Position numbers and translations under genes: made by a program. This document shows positions 16,831 to 24,882 of a stretch of DNA of 64,000 nucleotides, piece after piece. Under the pieces are notes generated by a model. It did no database searches, had not been told where the DNA came from, and saw only the letters and a list, made by a program, of their open reading frames with translations. Source of the stretch: an uncultured Mediterraneibacter sp. (GTDB taxonomy: Bacteria; Bacillota; Clostridia; Lachnospirales; Lachnospiraceae); the NCBI RefSeq assembly GCF_934330165.1, contig NZ_CAKRGI010000003.1:61139-125138 (forward strand), in the 5' to 3' direction. Each line of letters begins with the position of its first letter. Position 1 is the stretch's first letter.

Positions 16831-17958
16831 ATGAAAATATTAATCTTATCCTGTAATACCGGCGAAGGGCATAACTCCGCCGGTAAAGCAGTTATGGAGG
16901 CTGCACTTTTACGTGGCCATGAAGTAGAATTTATGGATTTGATGCTGCTGGGAGGAAAAACGGTTTCCCGTATGGTCAGTGGGGCTTATATTTCCATTGT
17001 CAGACATATCCCTGCTTTCTTCTCCCTGCTCTACAAAGTAGGAGGACAGATCAGTTCCAACACACGGAAATCACCGGTCTATTATGCGAACTCACTGCTT
17101 GCAGGCAGGCTGGATCGTTATATTAAAGAGCATTCTTTCGAACTGATCCTGACACCGCATCTCTATGCGGCTGAAGTCCTCACCTGCTTAAAGCATCGCG
17201 GGCTTCTTTCTGTTCCGGTGATCGCCATCGGTACAGATTATACCTGTATTCCTTTCTGGGAAGAGACAGACTGTGACTGCTATATCGTCCCTCAGGAGGA
17301 TCTGCTGGGAGAACTTATCCACAAAGGTCTCCCAAAAGAGCGGCTTTTTCCTCTTGGTATTCCGGTAAAGCAGGATTTTTCCGCTCAGAAGAATTTCTCC
17401 CTTGCCCGAAAGCTCTGCAGACTGCCTTCCGATGCTCATGTCTATCTGGTCATGAGCGGCAGCATGGGATTTGGAAAAGTCAACTTTCTTGTCGCTGAAC
17501 TGATCCGTAAGCTTGAGACAGATGAATATGTAGTCGTGATCTGCGGGAATAACCGACGGTTACGTCAGATTCTCCAGACGGCATTTGGGAAGAATCCGCA
17601 GGTCAGGATTCTCGGCTTTACAGACCATGTTCCAACCTATATGGACGCAAGTGATGTCATCTTCTCCAAACCAGGCGGTCTTACAAGCACTGAAGCGGCC
17701 GTCCGTCAGATTGCTCTTGTGCATACCAACCCCATCCCTGGCTGTGAGACAAAGAACCTTGCCTTTTTCACATCCCATGGAATGTCTGTCACTGCACGGA
17801 CTGTCCACGGACAGGTTGCACTGGGCCGCCGACTGATGAAGCATGAAGATGCAAGGATTGAGATGCAAAAGCAACAGGAAAATTGCATTCCGCATGATTC
17901 TGCTGTTGAAATCTGCCGTCTCGCCGAAAAAATATACACACAGAGGAATCATTTATGA
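16831..17958 (+). CDS. MGDG synthase-type processive diacylglycerol glycosyltransferase
   Basis: The 375-residue GT28-type enzyme begins MKILILSCNTGEGHNSAGKAV, the GxGH signature of the MGDG synthase N-domain, and has the C-terminal donor-binding stretch FSKPGGLTSTEA (about residues 277-288). Members such as UgtP transfer glucose or galactose from a UDP-sugar to diacylglycerol, making membrane glycolipids and the anchor of lipoteichoic acid. It acts at the inner face of the membrane. Its stop codon overlaps the ATG of the PlsY-like gene (ATGA), so both are translated together. No strong ribosome site precedes its start at 16831 (AATTAAAAAG only). Confidence 0.88.
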   Translation: MKILILSCNTGEGHNSAGKAVMEAALLRGHEVEFMDLMLLGGKTVSRMVSGAYISIVRHIPAFFSLLYKVGGQISSNTRKSPVYYANSLLAGRLDRYIKEHSFELILTPHLYAAEVLTCLKHRGLLSVPVIAIGTDYTCIPFWEETDCDCYIVPQEDLLGELIHKGLPKERLFPLGIPVKQDFSAQKNFSLARKLCRLPSDAHVYLVMSGSMGFGKVNFLVAELIRKLETDEYVVVICGNNRRLRQILQTAFGKNPQVRILGFTDHVPTYMDASDVIFSKPGGLTSTEAAVRQIALVHTNPIPGCETKNLAFFTSHGMSVTARTVHGQVALGRRLMKHEDARIEMQKQQENCIPHDSAVEICRLAEKIYTQRNHL

Positions 17959-18563
17959 TATACGGGATTTTTTTCATCTTTGCAGGATATCTTTCAGGAA
18001 GCATTCTTTTTGCCTACCTGATTCCAAAATATTTTTACCATATTGACATCTGTAGTCTGAGCGATGACAAAAATCCCGGTACATTCAATGCTTTCGCATA
18101 CACCGGGATCAGAACCGGAACACTGATCCTGCTTCTGGAGCTTGCCAAGGGATTCTTTCCGGTTCATATTGCACTGCATACCCTCTCACCGGCAGATCCA
18201 CTCTTCACACTGGTTCTTGCCGCACCGGTGATCGGACATGCCTTTCCGCTTTTTCATCCGAGAATGGGCGGAAAAGCGATTGCCGTCTCCTTTGGGTGTC
18301 TGCTTGGACTTTATCCTAATCTGCGTCCTGTGCTGACACTGGTTGCATTTTATCTGATCTTTTCATTGCTTTTGGTCATTGATCCTCATCTTTTCCGAAG
18401 CATGATCACCTATCTCTGCCTTTGTCTGAATGTATTGCGGACGGTTCCGCTTGCTCCGATCCGCTACGGGATCATCCTGATCTCTATCGTTGTCATCCTC
18501 CGGCACACAGTCCGATATGAAAAAGAACCATTACAGATCCGTCTGCTGAAACGGAACCGTTAA
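17955..18563 (+). CDS. PlsY-type glycerol-3-phosphate acyltransferase homologue
   Basis: This 202-residue integral membrane protein has the PlsY motifs in order: GSILFAYLI (about 15-23), DDKNPGTFNAF (about 36-46, the phosphate-binding SxxNPG-like loop) and GHAFPLFHPRMGGKAIA (about 93-109). PlsY uses acyl-phosphate to acylate glycerol-3-phosphate, the first step of phospholipid synthesis. Two positions differ from housekeeping PlsY: the usual S.GNPGATN reads DDKNPGTFN, and GGKGVAT reads GGKAIAV. It is coupled to a glycolipid glycosyltransferase, so it may be a specialised paralogue. It ends inside a terminator hairpin. Confidence 0.8.
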   Translation: MIYGIFFIFAGYLSGSILFAYLIPKYFYHIDICSLSDDKNPGTFNAFAYTGIRTGTLILLLELAKGFFPVHIALHTLSPADPLFTLVLAAPVIGHAFPLFHPRMGGKAIAVSFGCLLGLYPNLRPVLTLVAFYLIFSLLLVIDPHLFRSMITYLCLCLNVLRTVPLAPIRYGIILISIVVILRHTVRYEKEPLQIRLLKRNR

Positions 18564-18574
18564 TGGTTCTTTTC
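18521..18574 (+). terminator. Terminator of the glycosyltransferase/PlsY operon
   Basis: AAAAGAACCATTA (18521-18533) pairs with TAATGGTTCTTTT (18561-18573), with an inner CCGT/ACGG stem and T-rich 3' side. It overlaps the last codons of the PlsY-like gene. Confidence 0.7.
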
Positions 18575-18580
18575 TACTGC

Positions 18581-19213
18581 CTATCCTCTGGATTCCCATT
18601 TCCGGTAGATGGCTTCCAGTGCATCTGTCACACCATCGATCCCCAGAAGACTGGTATTAAAGAGCATACTGTTGGACTCGATCCCACCCCACTCTCTTCC
18701 GGTCCGGGCTTCATAATAGAGTTTTCTCTCCCGGTCTGTCTTTTTGATCTTATCTGCCGCCTGCTTCTCTGTCAGCTTATAGATATCCATGATCCGGTTC
18801 AGTCGGTCATCCTTATATGCATAAATAAATGTATTGATCACATTTGAATAATCTCCCAAAACATAATCTGCACATCTTCCAACAAAAATGCCAGGTCCTC
18901 TCTGTGCCAGTCTCCGGATCAGCTCTGACTGTGCTTCAAACAGCCGGTCACTTAACGGCCTGCCCGGCTCTTCTCCACTCATAAATGCTGTATATTCACC
19001 GCTCCCTGCCACATAACCGGAAAGAAAACGTCCCAGCATCGTCTCATCTACTTTTGCTACATCTTCATCTGAAACTCCCAGTTCTCTTGCTGCCATCCGC
19101 AAAAGATTATGGTCATAAAGAGGAATATCCAGTCGTTCCGCAAGCCGGTTGCCTACCTCATGTCCACCGCTGCCAAACTGTCTTCCAATCGTTATCAGTG
19201 TATGTTCCATCAT
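18581..19213 (-). CDS. Cytidylate kinase-like family protein
   Basis: The 210-residue protein opens with MEHTLITIGRQFGSGGHEVGNRLAERL, a P-loop (GRQFGSGG) as in the cytidylate kinase-like family (Cytidylate_kin2). Further family features are FVGRCADYVL (about 114-123) and a lid region KIKKTDRERKLYYEARTGREWG. The family is assumed to phosphorylate a nucleoside monophosphate or another small acceptor; no member I know of has a firmly assigned substrate. It is a single-gene unit with GGGAGGAGC before the ATG pair at 19210-19213. Confidence 0.85.
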   Translation of the reverse strand: MMEHTLITIGRQFGSGGHEVGNRLAERLDIPLYDHNLLRMAARELGVSDEDVAKVDETMLGRFLSGYVAGSGEYTAFMSGEEPGRPLSDRLFEAQSELIRRLAQRGPGIFVGRCADYVLGDYSNVINTFIYAYKDDRLNRIMDIYKLTEKQAADKIKKTDRERKLYYEARTGREWGGIESNSMLFNTSLLGIDGVTDALEAIYRKWESRG

Positions 19214-19326
19214 AAAAACCAGCTCCTCCCGTTCTTATTTTCTGATAATTTTATTTTATCACGAATAAGAACGACAAGGAACTGGTTTTTTCTTAATTTT
19301 CAGTAAACTTAATTTTGTTATTTCTA

Positions 19327-21351
19327 TTACTTTTCATCCTTGCTGACAATCTTATAATATTCTCTTGATGTAAGCAGATACACAGCCGCATAAAATACTG
19401 CAAATGCCAGATAGCAGCAGATCATAACAAGTATCAGCAGCTTTTCATTATTCATAGCGAACATTTTCAGGATCTTTCTTATGATCGGAAAGGAAAATGC
19501 AGTATGCAGTCCCGCCATCGCCAGCGGTAAGAAAAAGACCGTCATTACCTGTGAATTAATGCTCTGCCGGACTTCTTTCCCGGTCATTCCGACTTTCATA
19601 AGAATGGCAAATCTTCCCTGATCCTCATATCCTTCCGTGATCTGCTTGTAATAGATAATCAGGATCATACCAAAAATAAAGACTGATCCAAGCAGGATAC
19701 CAAGGAAGAACAATCCACCGTAAAGTGCATAATAATCACTTTTTGACTCTGCTCTCGCATTCACATTTACAAACGGGAACTGCTCATCTTCAAACTGAAG
19801 TACAGAGATATTATTTTCCAGCTTACTGACCAGACTTACCTGTCCTTCTTCTAACAGATCCGTATCAAATGCATAACATAATTTTTCACTGGACGCATTT
19901 TCACCATACACTGCTCTTTGTGCAGCTTCAAACTGATCCATCACAGCCTCATCCGGCACGATCAGATACACACTGGAATTTATATTTGCAACATCATCTC
20001 CACAGATAAACTTCTTTTCCGGCGTTCCTTTATTTTTCCAGTTGCCACATCCTTCCACCTGAAACGTATCCTTTTCATATGCTTCATCCGCTGAATAAAC
20101 ATATAGCTCCTCTGCCTTCAGTGACAGATTGTCCCCCATCAGACAATTATAATCTGTAACCGGCAGAACATACAACATTTTTAAATCGCTCAGACTTTTT
20201 ATATTTTCATGTTCAAACTTAATTCCATCCGGCGTTTTTACACATGCTGCTCTTAAAATATGATACTCTTTTATTTCCTTCGATTTGATTTTATTTTCTT
20301 CTATTGTCTGTCTGATTGTTTCTTTTAACTGTTCTTCCCTTGCTTTATCGTTTAGAGAACTGCCGGATGCCATTTCAACCAAAAATTGCTGTGGATAGCG
20401 TCTCACTAAATTTCCTTCGATACTGGCATAAAGGCAGACCGTGGAAGAAACCATCACAAGCACCATTGTTGAAAGAATACAGATTGATGCAAGACCTGCT
20501 CCATTTCTCTTCATACGGTATGCCATAGAAGAAATGGATACAAAATGTCTTGTCTTATAATAATAATTTTTCTTTTTCTGCATCAGTCTGCAAAATGCCA
20601 CCGAGCCGGCAATAAACAGCAGATAGGTTGCAACGATCACCATCAGCACCGCTACCATAAACCACAGCATCGCCTCCATCGGTTCTTTAATGCTCACGGC
20701 AATCCAATATGCCCCGGCAAGGATGATAAGACCTGCAATGGCAAGAATCCAGTTCGCCTTCGGCGGTTTTTCACCTGCTGTCTCACTTTTCAGCATATCG
20801 ACCGGCTTTGTCCTGAAAATAAAGATCAGCATCCTGAGAAGGATCACCATAAAAATCGCCAGGAAAAGGAGTGCGGTATACCAGATTGCTTTTGGTTCTA
20901 TGGTCATCTTATAACCGAGATGGTTTCCCACGATCCTGACTGCAGCCAGTTCTGCAAGTTTGGAGAATAAAATTCCGCCCAGCAGACCTCCTGCAATTGA
21001 AATCACAGCAGTCATCAGATTTTCCCAGATCAGGATCTTGACCAGTTCTCTTTTTCCCATCCCCAGGATATGATAAAGACCAAATTCCTTCTGCCGTCGG
21101 CGAATCAGGAACGAATTCGTATAATACAACAAAATCCAGGAAAAGACTGCGATCACAGGTGTTCCCATTCCAAGGATCGTCTGCATGGACTCTCCTCCCC
21201 TCATCGTCCTGAAATCATCACTGATCTGCAAAAACTGAATGATATAATACATCATTACCATGCAGAAGCAGGTAAAAATGTACGGAAAATAAAATTTTTT
21301 ATTCTTCGACATCCCTGTTGCGGCAAGTCTGAAATAAAGTCCTCTTTTCAT
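19327..21351 (-). CDS. BceB-type ABC transporter permease (FtsX family)
   Basis: The 674-residue permease has the BceB layout: about ten membrane helices with one large extracellular domain (about residues 310-520) between helices 7 and 8. FtsX-type segments stand at RRRQKEFGLYHILGMGKRELV (about 83-103) and near the C-terminus (EGYEDQGRFAILMKVGMTGKEV). In this family the pump works with its ATPase and a two-component system to sense and remove antimicrobial peptides such as bacitracin from lipid II-cycle intermediates. The start overlaps the ATPase stop (ATGA). The ATPase, kinase and response regulator genes lie directly upstream. Confidence 0.88.
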   Translation of the reverse strand: MKRGLYFRLAATGMSKNKKFYFPYIFTCFCMVMMYYIIQFLQISDDFRTMRGGESMQTILGMGTPVIAVFSWILLYYTNSFLIRRRQKEFGLYHILGMGKRELVKILIWENLMTAVISIAGGLLGGILFSKLAELAAVRIVGNHLGYKMTIEPKAIWYTALLFLAIFMVILLRMLIFIFRTKPVDMLKSETAGEKPPKANWILAIAGLIILAGAYWIAVSIKEPMEAMLWFMVAVLMVIVATYLLFIAGSVAFCRLMQKKKNYYYKTRHFVSISSMAYRMKRNGAGLASICILSTMVLVMVSSTVCLYASIEGNLVRRYPQQFLVEMASGSSLNDKAREEQLKETIRQTIEENKIKSKEIKEYHILRAACVKTPDGIKFEHENIKSLSDLKMLYVLPVTDYNCLMGDNLSLKAEELYVYSADEAYEKDTFQVEGCGNWKNKGTPEKKFICGDDVANINSSVYLIVPDEAVMDQFEAAQRAVYGENASSEKLCYAFDTDLLEEGQVSLVSKLENNISVLQFEDEQFPFVNVNARAESKSDYYALYGGLFFLGILLGSVFIFGMILIIYYKQITEGYEDQGRFAILMKVGMTGKEVRQSINSQVMTVFFLPLAMAGLHTAFSFPIIRKILKMFAMNNEKLLILVMICCYLAFAVFYAAVYLLTSREYYKIVSKDEK

Positions 21352-22112
21352 CGTCTTTCACCACCTGTCGCAATCAAGGTCAATGTAGCTGATATTTTCT
21401 GATAAAACTGTTCATCACTCAGCTCACCACGATATACCTGATGGAAGACTTCCCCGTCTTTGATAAATAACACTCTTCCTGCACGACTCGCTGCTTTTAC
21501 AGAATGTGTTACCATCACGATCGTCTGTCCTTTTTGATTGATCCTTGAAAAAATGCCAAGCATTTCGTCCGTGGACCTGGAATCCAATGCCCCGGTCGGT
21601 TCATCTGCAAGGAGCAGACGAGGCTCTGTGATCAATGCCCTTGCTGCAGCTGCACGCTGCTTCTGTCCGCCGGATACTTCATAGGGATATTTTTCCAGAA
21701 TACCGGCAATTCCCAGTTCTTCTGCAACCGGCATCAGTTTCTGATTCATTTCCCGGTATGGTACGCCTTTCAGCACCAACGGAAGCAGGATATTATCTTT
21801 GAGGTTAAATGTATCCAGCAGACTAAAGTCCTGAAATACAAATCCAAGATTTTCTCTTCGGAATTTTGAAATATCCTTTTCTTTAATGGCAGATAACGGT
21901 CTTCCGTCCAGATAAACCTCTCCCTGTGTCGGACGATCCAGTGCCGCCATAATATTTAAAAGAGTCGTCTTTCCTGAACCGCTCTCCCCCATGATCGATA
22001 CATACTCTCCCTCTTCAACAGAAAATGTCACTTTGGAAAGTGCCTGCACCTGATTGCCGCCAAATCTCGGCCTGTATATTTTTTTGATGTCTTCTACTTC
22101 CAATACAGTCAT
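21348..22112 (-). CDS. BceA-type ABC transporter ATPase
   Basis: I choose ATG 22112 (MTVLEVEDIKKIYRPRF), 11 bases after AAGGGAG; the frame extends upstream to 22292 but that part is the promoter region. The 254-residue ATPase has Walker A GESGSGKTTLL (about 42-52), Q-loop, signature VSGGQKQRAAAARAL, Walker B LLLADEPTGALD, and the H-loop MVTHS. It belongs to the LolD/MacB/BceA group and powers the permease encoded next. The gene has its own regulated promoter at 22179-22244. Confidence 0.9.
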   Translation of the reverse strand: MTVLEVEDIKKIYRPRFGGNQVQALSKVTFSVEEGEYVSIMGESGSGKTTLLNIMAALDRPTQGEVYLDGRPLSAIKEKDISKFRRENLGFVFQDFSLLDTFNLKDNILLPLVLKGVPYREMNQKLMPVAEELGIAGILEKYPYEVSGGQKQRAAAARALITEPRLLLADEPTGALDSRSTDEMLGIFSRINQKGQTIVMVTHSVKAASRAGRVLFIKDGEVFHQVYRGELSDEQFYQKISATLTLIATGGERR

Positions 22113-22178
22113 ATTTCTATAACTCCCTTCTCTAAACTTTTTATACTCTTTATGTACCCTTTCCCAGGTACTGAAGTC

Positions 22179-22244
22179 AGTATAACAATTCAGCGGAAAT
22201 GCTACCATCGAATCGGGTGACATTTCCGCTGTCCTATGTGACAT
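22179..22244 (-). promoter_or_regulatory. Probable response-regulator-controlled promoter of the bceAB-like genes
   Basis: On the minus strand a TATACT -10 (22179-22184) has no matching -35, as in activator-dependent promoters. Upstream are two direct copies of GTGACAT (plus-strand reading; 22217-22223 and 22238-22244) spaced by exactly 21 bases, two helical turns. A perfect 10-bp inverted repeat, AGCGGAAATG (22192-22201) with CATTTCCGCT (22221-22230), overlaps the first copy. The next genes upstream encode the sensor kinase and regulator, the likely controller. Confidence 0.55.
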
Positions 22245-22272
22245 TTTTGTAAGACGATCCTCACTGCTTGTT

Positions 22273-23268
22273 CTATTCCACCTGGAGAGCATAAGAACTC
22301 AGGTCAATTCTGAAGGAACTTCCCTCTCCCGGAATGGATTCTACTGAGATACTATGCCCTAATTTTTTCGCAGCCATCTGACTCAGATACAGACCGATTC
22401 CGGTAGATTTTTTCCCAAGCCTGCCATTTTCTCCGGTATAACCCTTTTCAAATATTCTTGGGATATCCTCCGCCGCAATCCCAATTCCCGTATCCTCGAT
22501 TATGAGCTGTTGGTTTCCTTCTATCCGGATCGTTACCGATCCCTGCTGCGTATACTTCACTGCATTAGACAAAATCTGCTCCACTATAAAAGACAGCCAT
22601 TTCTCATCCGTCAGAACAACCTCATCGGTTCCCTGATAGATCACCTGGATCTTTTTCCGTATGAACTGCCCTGCATACTTGCGGATTGCTTTTCTTATAA
22701 TAGGATCCAGTGCATACTCTGCCGCAACCAGGTCGAATCCTCCGCCTCTTTCATTAAGCCGTACATAACTCAGTGCCATTTCTGCATACTGTTCCACACG
22801 GAACAGCTCCGCTTTTAATTCCCTGTTCTGCTCTGTATCCTCCTGCTGCAAAAGTACCTGCATGACTGCGATCGGAGCTTTGATCTGATGCACCCAGGCA
22901 GCATAATAGTCCTCCATGTCACTCATGGTATCATCCCATACTTTCTGCCTGTCTCTCCATTCCTGCTCTTCTTTTTTCAGAAGCTTCTGATAATCTTCTT
23001 CACACAGATCTGCTGCTTTTGGGAGACTTTCTCCATAAGGTCCCCTGTCCATTTCCAAAAACTCCAGTCTCCTGTGCCTTTCTATAAATCGGAAAAATCC
23101 AGCCAGCAAAAAGACAATTCCAAAAACCAGACATAAAAGTGCCGGATATACTGCTGCCTTTAAATCAATCCCGCTCAACGAAAAGATAAGCAGATAGATC
23201 AGTCCGCAGAGGATACTCCATCTGATCACCTGTCTTTTTTTATAAAAATACTGCAATACCAGCTTCAT
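22273..23268 (-). CDS. BceS-type intramembrane-sensing histidine kinase
   Basis: The 331-residue kinase has two N-terminal membrane helices (about 15-33 and 38-60) joined by only a few residues, so it has no extracellular sensor domain. This is the intramembrane-sensing design of BceS-like kinases, which read the state of their ABC transporter. The phospho-acceptor is in AAWVHQIKAPIAVM (His about 123), and the ATPase domain has the G boxes ENGRLGKKSTGIGLYL. The start overlaps the end of the response regulator gene by 4 bases. Its own stop lies 160 bases before the transporter ATPase start. Confidence 0.9.
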   Translation of the reverse strand: MKLVLQYFYKKRQVIRWSILCGLIYLLIFSLSGIDLKAAVYPALLCLVFGIVFLLAGFFRFIERHRRLEFLEMDRGPYGESLPKAADLCEEDYQKLLKKEEQEWRDRQKVWDDTMSDMEDYYAAWVHQIKAPIAVMQVLLQQEDTEQNRELKAELFRVEQYAEMALSYVRLNERGGGFDLVAAEYALDPIIRKAIRKYAGQFIRKKIQVIYQGTDEVVLTDEKWLSFIVEQILSNAVKYTQQGSVTIRIEGNQQLIIEDTGIGIAAEDIPRIFEKGYTGENGRLGKKSTGIGLYLSQMAAKKLGHSISVESIPGEGSSFRIDLSSYALQVE

Positions 23269-23945
23269 CGTTCCACCTCGATCAGATAACCTCCACCGAC
23301 TTTCGTTGTAATAAACTCATCCAGTCCTGCTTTTTCCAGCTTTTTTCTCAATCTGGCAATATTTACTGTCAGAGTATTCTCCTCGATATAATCATCCGTC
23401 TCCCACAACTTTGTCATCAGCGTATCCCGGCTCACCAGCCGGCCTTTATTCTCCATCAGGATCTGCAGGATCTTAAACTCATTTTTTGTAAGATTCACTT
23501 TTTCTCCCTCATAAGTCAGCGTTGTATCATAAAGATTCAGGATCGCTCCCCGATGCTCCAGCATAGGAACTTTCCCCGACAGATCATAAGTCCTCCTGAG
23601 TACTGCCTGTACCTTTGCTGTCAGCACATTCAGATCAAACGGCTTCGCTATAAAATCATCTCCTCCCATATTCATTGCCATGATAATATTCATATTATCT
23701 GCTGCGGAAGAAATAAAAATCACCGGTACATTCGACACTTTCCGTATCTCGCTGCACCAGTGGTATCCATTATAGAAAGGAAGCGTGATATCCATGAGGA
23801 CCAGGTGCGGAGCCTGACTGGCAAAAAAGGAAAGAACATTCTGAAAATCCTTTACATAAACCGCATCATTTCCCCACGCATTCATTTCTTTTGCGATGGC
23901 CTCTGCCATAGCAAGGTCATCTTCTATGATCATGATCTTATACAT
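23265..23945 (-). CDS. BceR-type OmpR-family response regulator
   Basis: The start at 23945 (MYKIMIIEDDLAMAEAIAKEM) follows GGGGGAACGACAG; an upstream in-frame extension to 23990 has no family match. The 226-residue protein has a receiver domain with phospho-acceptor Asp in VLMDITLPFYNG, and a winged-helix OmpR output domain (LTKNEFKILQILMENKGRLVSRD). It forms a four-gene module with the adjacent kinase and ABC transporter (order regulator, kinase, ATPase, permease). It probably activates the promoter with paired GTGACAT repeats before the ATPase gene. Confidence 0.9.
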   Translation of the reverse strand: MYKIMIIEDDLAMAEAIAKEMNAWGNDAVYVKDFQNVLSFFASQAPHLVLMDITLPFYNGYHWCSEIRKVSNVPVIFISSAADNMNIIMAMNMGGDDFIAKPFDLNVLTAKVQAVLRRTYDLSGKVPMLEHRGAILNLYDTTLTYEGEKVNLTKNEFKILQILMENKGRLVSRDTLMTKLWETDDYIEENTLTVNIARLRKKLEKAGLDEFITTKVGGGYLIEVER

Positions 23946-24026
23946 CTGTCGTTCCCCCTTCATCCGACCAGCCGGCTCTGCTTCAGGCATACATCCCGAC
24001 TGTCCATCTACCCATGCATTCTGTGA

Positions 24027-24860
24027 TCATACTGTTCCCGGCGAAATGACTCTCTGGATATGGATGGCCAAAAATCCAATCTCTTCTTCTGAGACCGGAA
24101 GCTTCAGGGTCTGCTCCATATAGGCACAGACCCTGCTTGCAGTCTCTGCCGTCCTGGGATATTTCTCATACATAAATTCGTTAAAATCCACATTGGTAGA
24201 TTCACCCTTTTTTGTACGCACTATCATATAATACATATGACTCATCAGCCTTATACATCCAAGAGACTGACCAGAAAGACTGATCCCGAATTCTTGCTCG
24301 ATCATAGACAGGCTTTCACTGATTATCCTCGTCGTATCAAGTGTCTCAGAAACCGCCTCGTCTGACAGACCTGCATGGACATGTAATGTAATAAATCCGA
24401 CTTCATCTTCACTGATCCTGTATCCGGTCAGCTGCTGTATGATCTCCCGTCCCTTCAAGGCAACTGCATACTCACCCGAAAATAAAACTCTGATATCCGG
24501 TGTAAACGGATTCGGAATCTGCCGGTTCTCTTTCGCTCTTTTTGCCGCAAGTGCAATATGATCCGCCAGTGGAAGAAGGATCTCATGGTTCACCTCCTGA
24601 AAATCTCTTTCAGCTTCTTCAATGATCTTTCCTGCTGCTTCAATAAATTCAGGACGAATTCCATTCACCACTTTCAGCACAGAGTCTCTCTTCCTTCTTG
24701 CAACCAGAGAATAAACTTTTGCCCCGGGAATCTTTTCAATCTGTTCTGTTGGCTTTTTTCCAAATCCCACACCATTTCCAAGCAGGATCAACTCCTGCCC
24801 GGTCTCATTATGGTACACTAAAATTCCATTATTATTCAGAACTTTAATTACTCGATACAT
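24027..24860 (-). CDS. licT: LicT/BglG-type PTS-regulated transcription antiterminator
   Basis: The 277-residue protein has an N-terminal co-antiterminator (CAT) RNA-binding domain (MYRVIKVLNNNGILVYHNETGQE, about 1-56) and two PTS regulation domains. The conserved PRD histidines are in LADHIALAAKRAKE, FITLHVHAGL, RLMSHMYYM and FLAIHIQRV. Such proteins bind a RAT hairpin in mRNA and stop an overlapping terminator from forming when sugar is present; PTS phosphorylation of the PRDs sets the activity. It lies 22 bases downstream of the PTS permease gene, whose leader carries a matching RAT. So the antiterminator is in the operon it controls. GlcT-like naming is also possible. Confidence 0.88.
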   Translation of the reverse strand: MYRVIKVLNNNGILVYHNETGQELILLGNGVGFGKKPTEQIEKIPGAKVYSLVARRKRDSVLKVVNGIRPEFIEAAGKIIEEAERDFQEVNHEILLPLADHIALAAKRAKENRQIPNPFTPDIRVLFSGEYAVALKGREIIQQLTGYRISEDEVGFITLHVHAGLSDEAVSETLDTTRIISESLSMIEQEFGISLSGQSLGCIRLMSHMYYMIVRTKKGESTNVDFNEFMYEKYPRTAETASRVCAYMEQTLKLPVSEEEIGFLAIHIQRVISPGTV

Positions 24861-24882
24861 CCCGGGGTCCTCTCTTTCCCTT

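Noticed and set aside
21348..22292. Longer start (22292) for the BceA-type ATPase
   Set aside because: The extra 60 codons cross the promoter and repeats and show no similarity; AAGGGAG supports the start at 22112.
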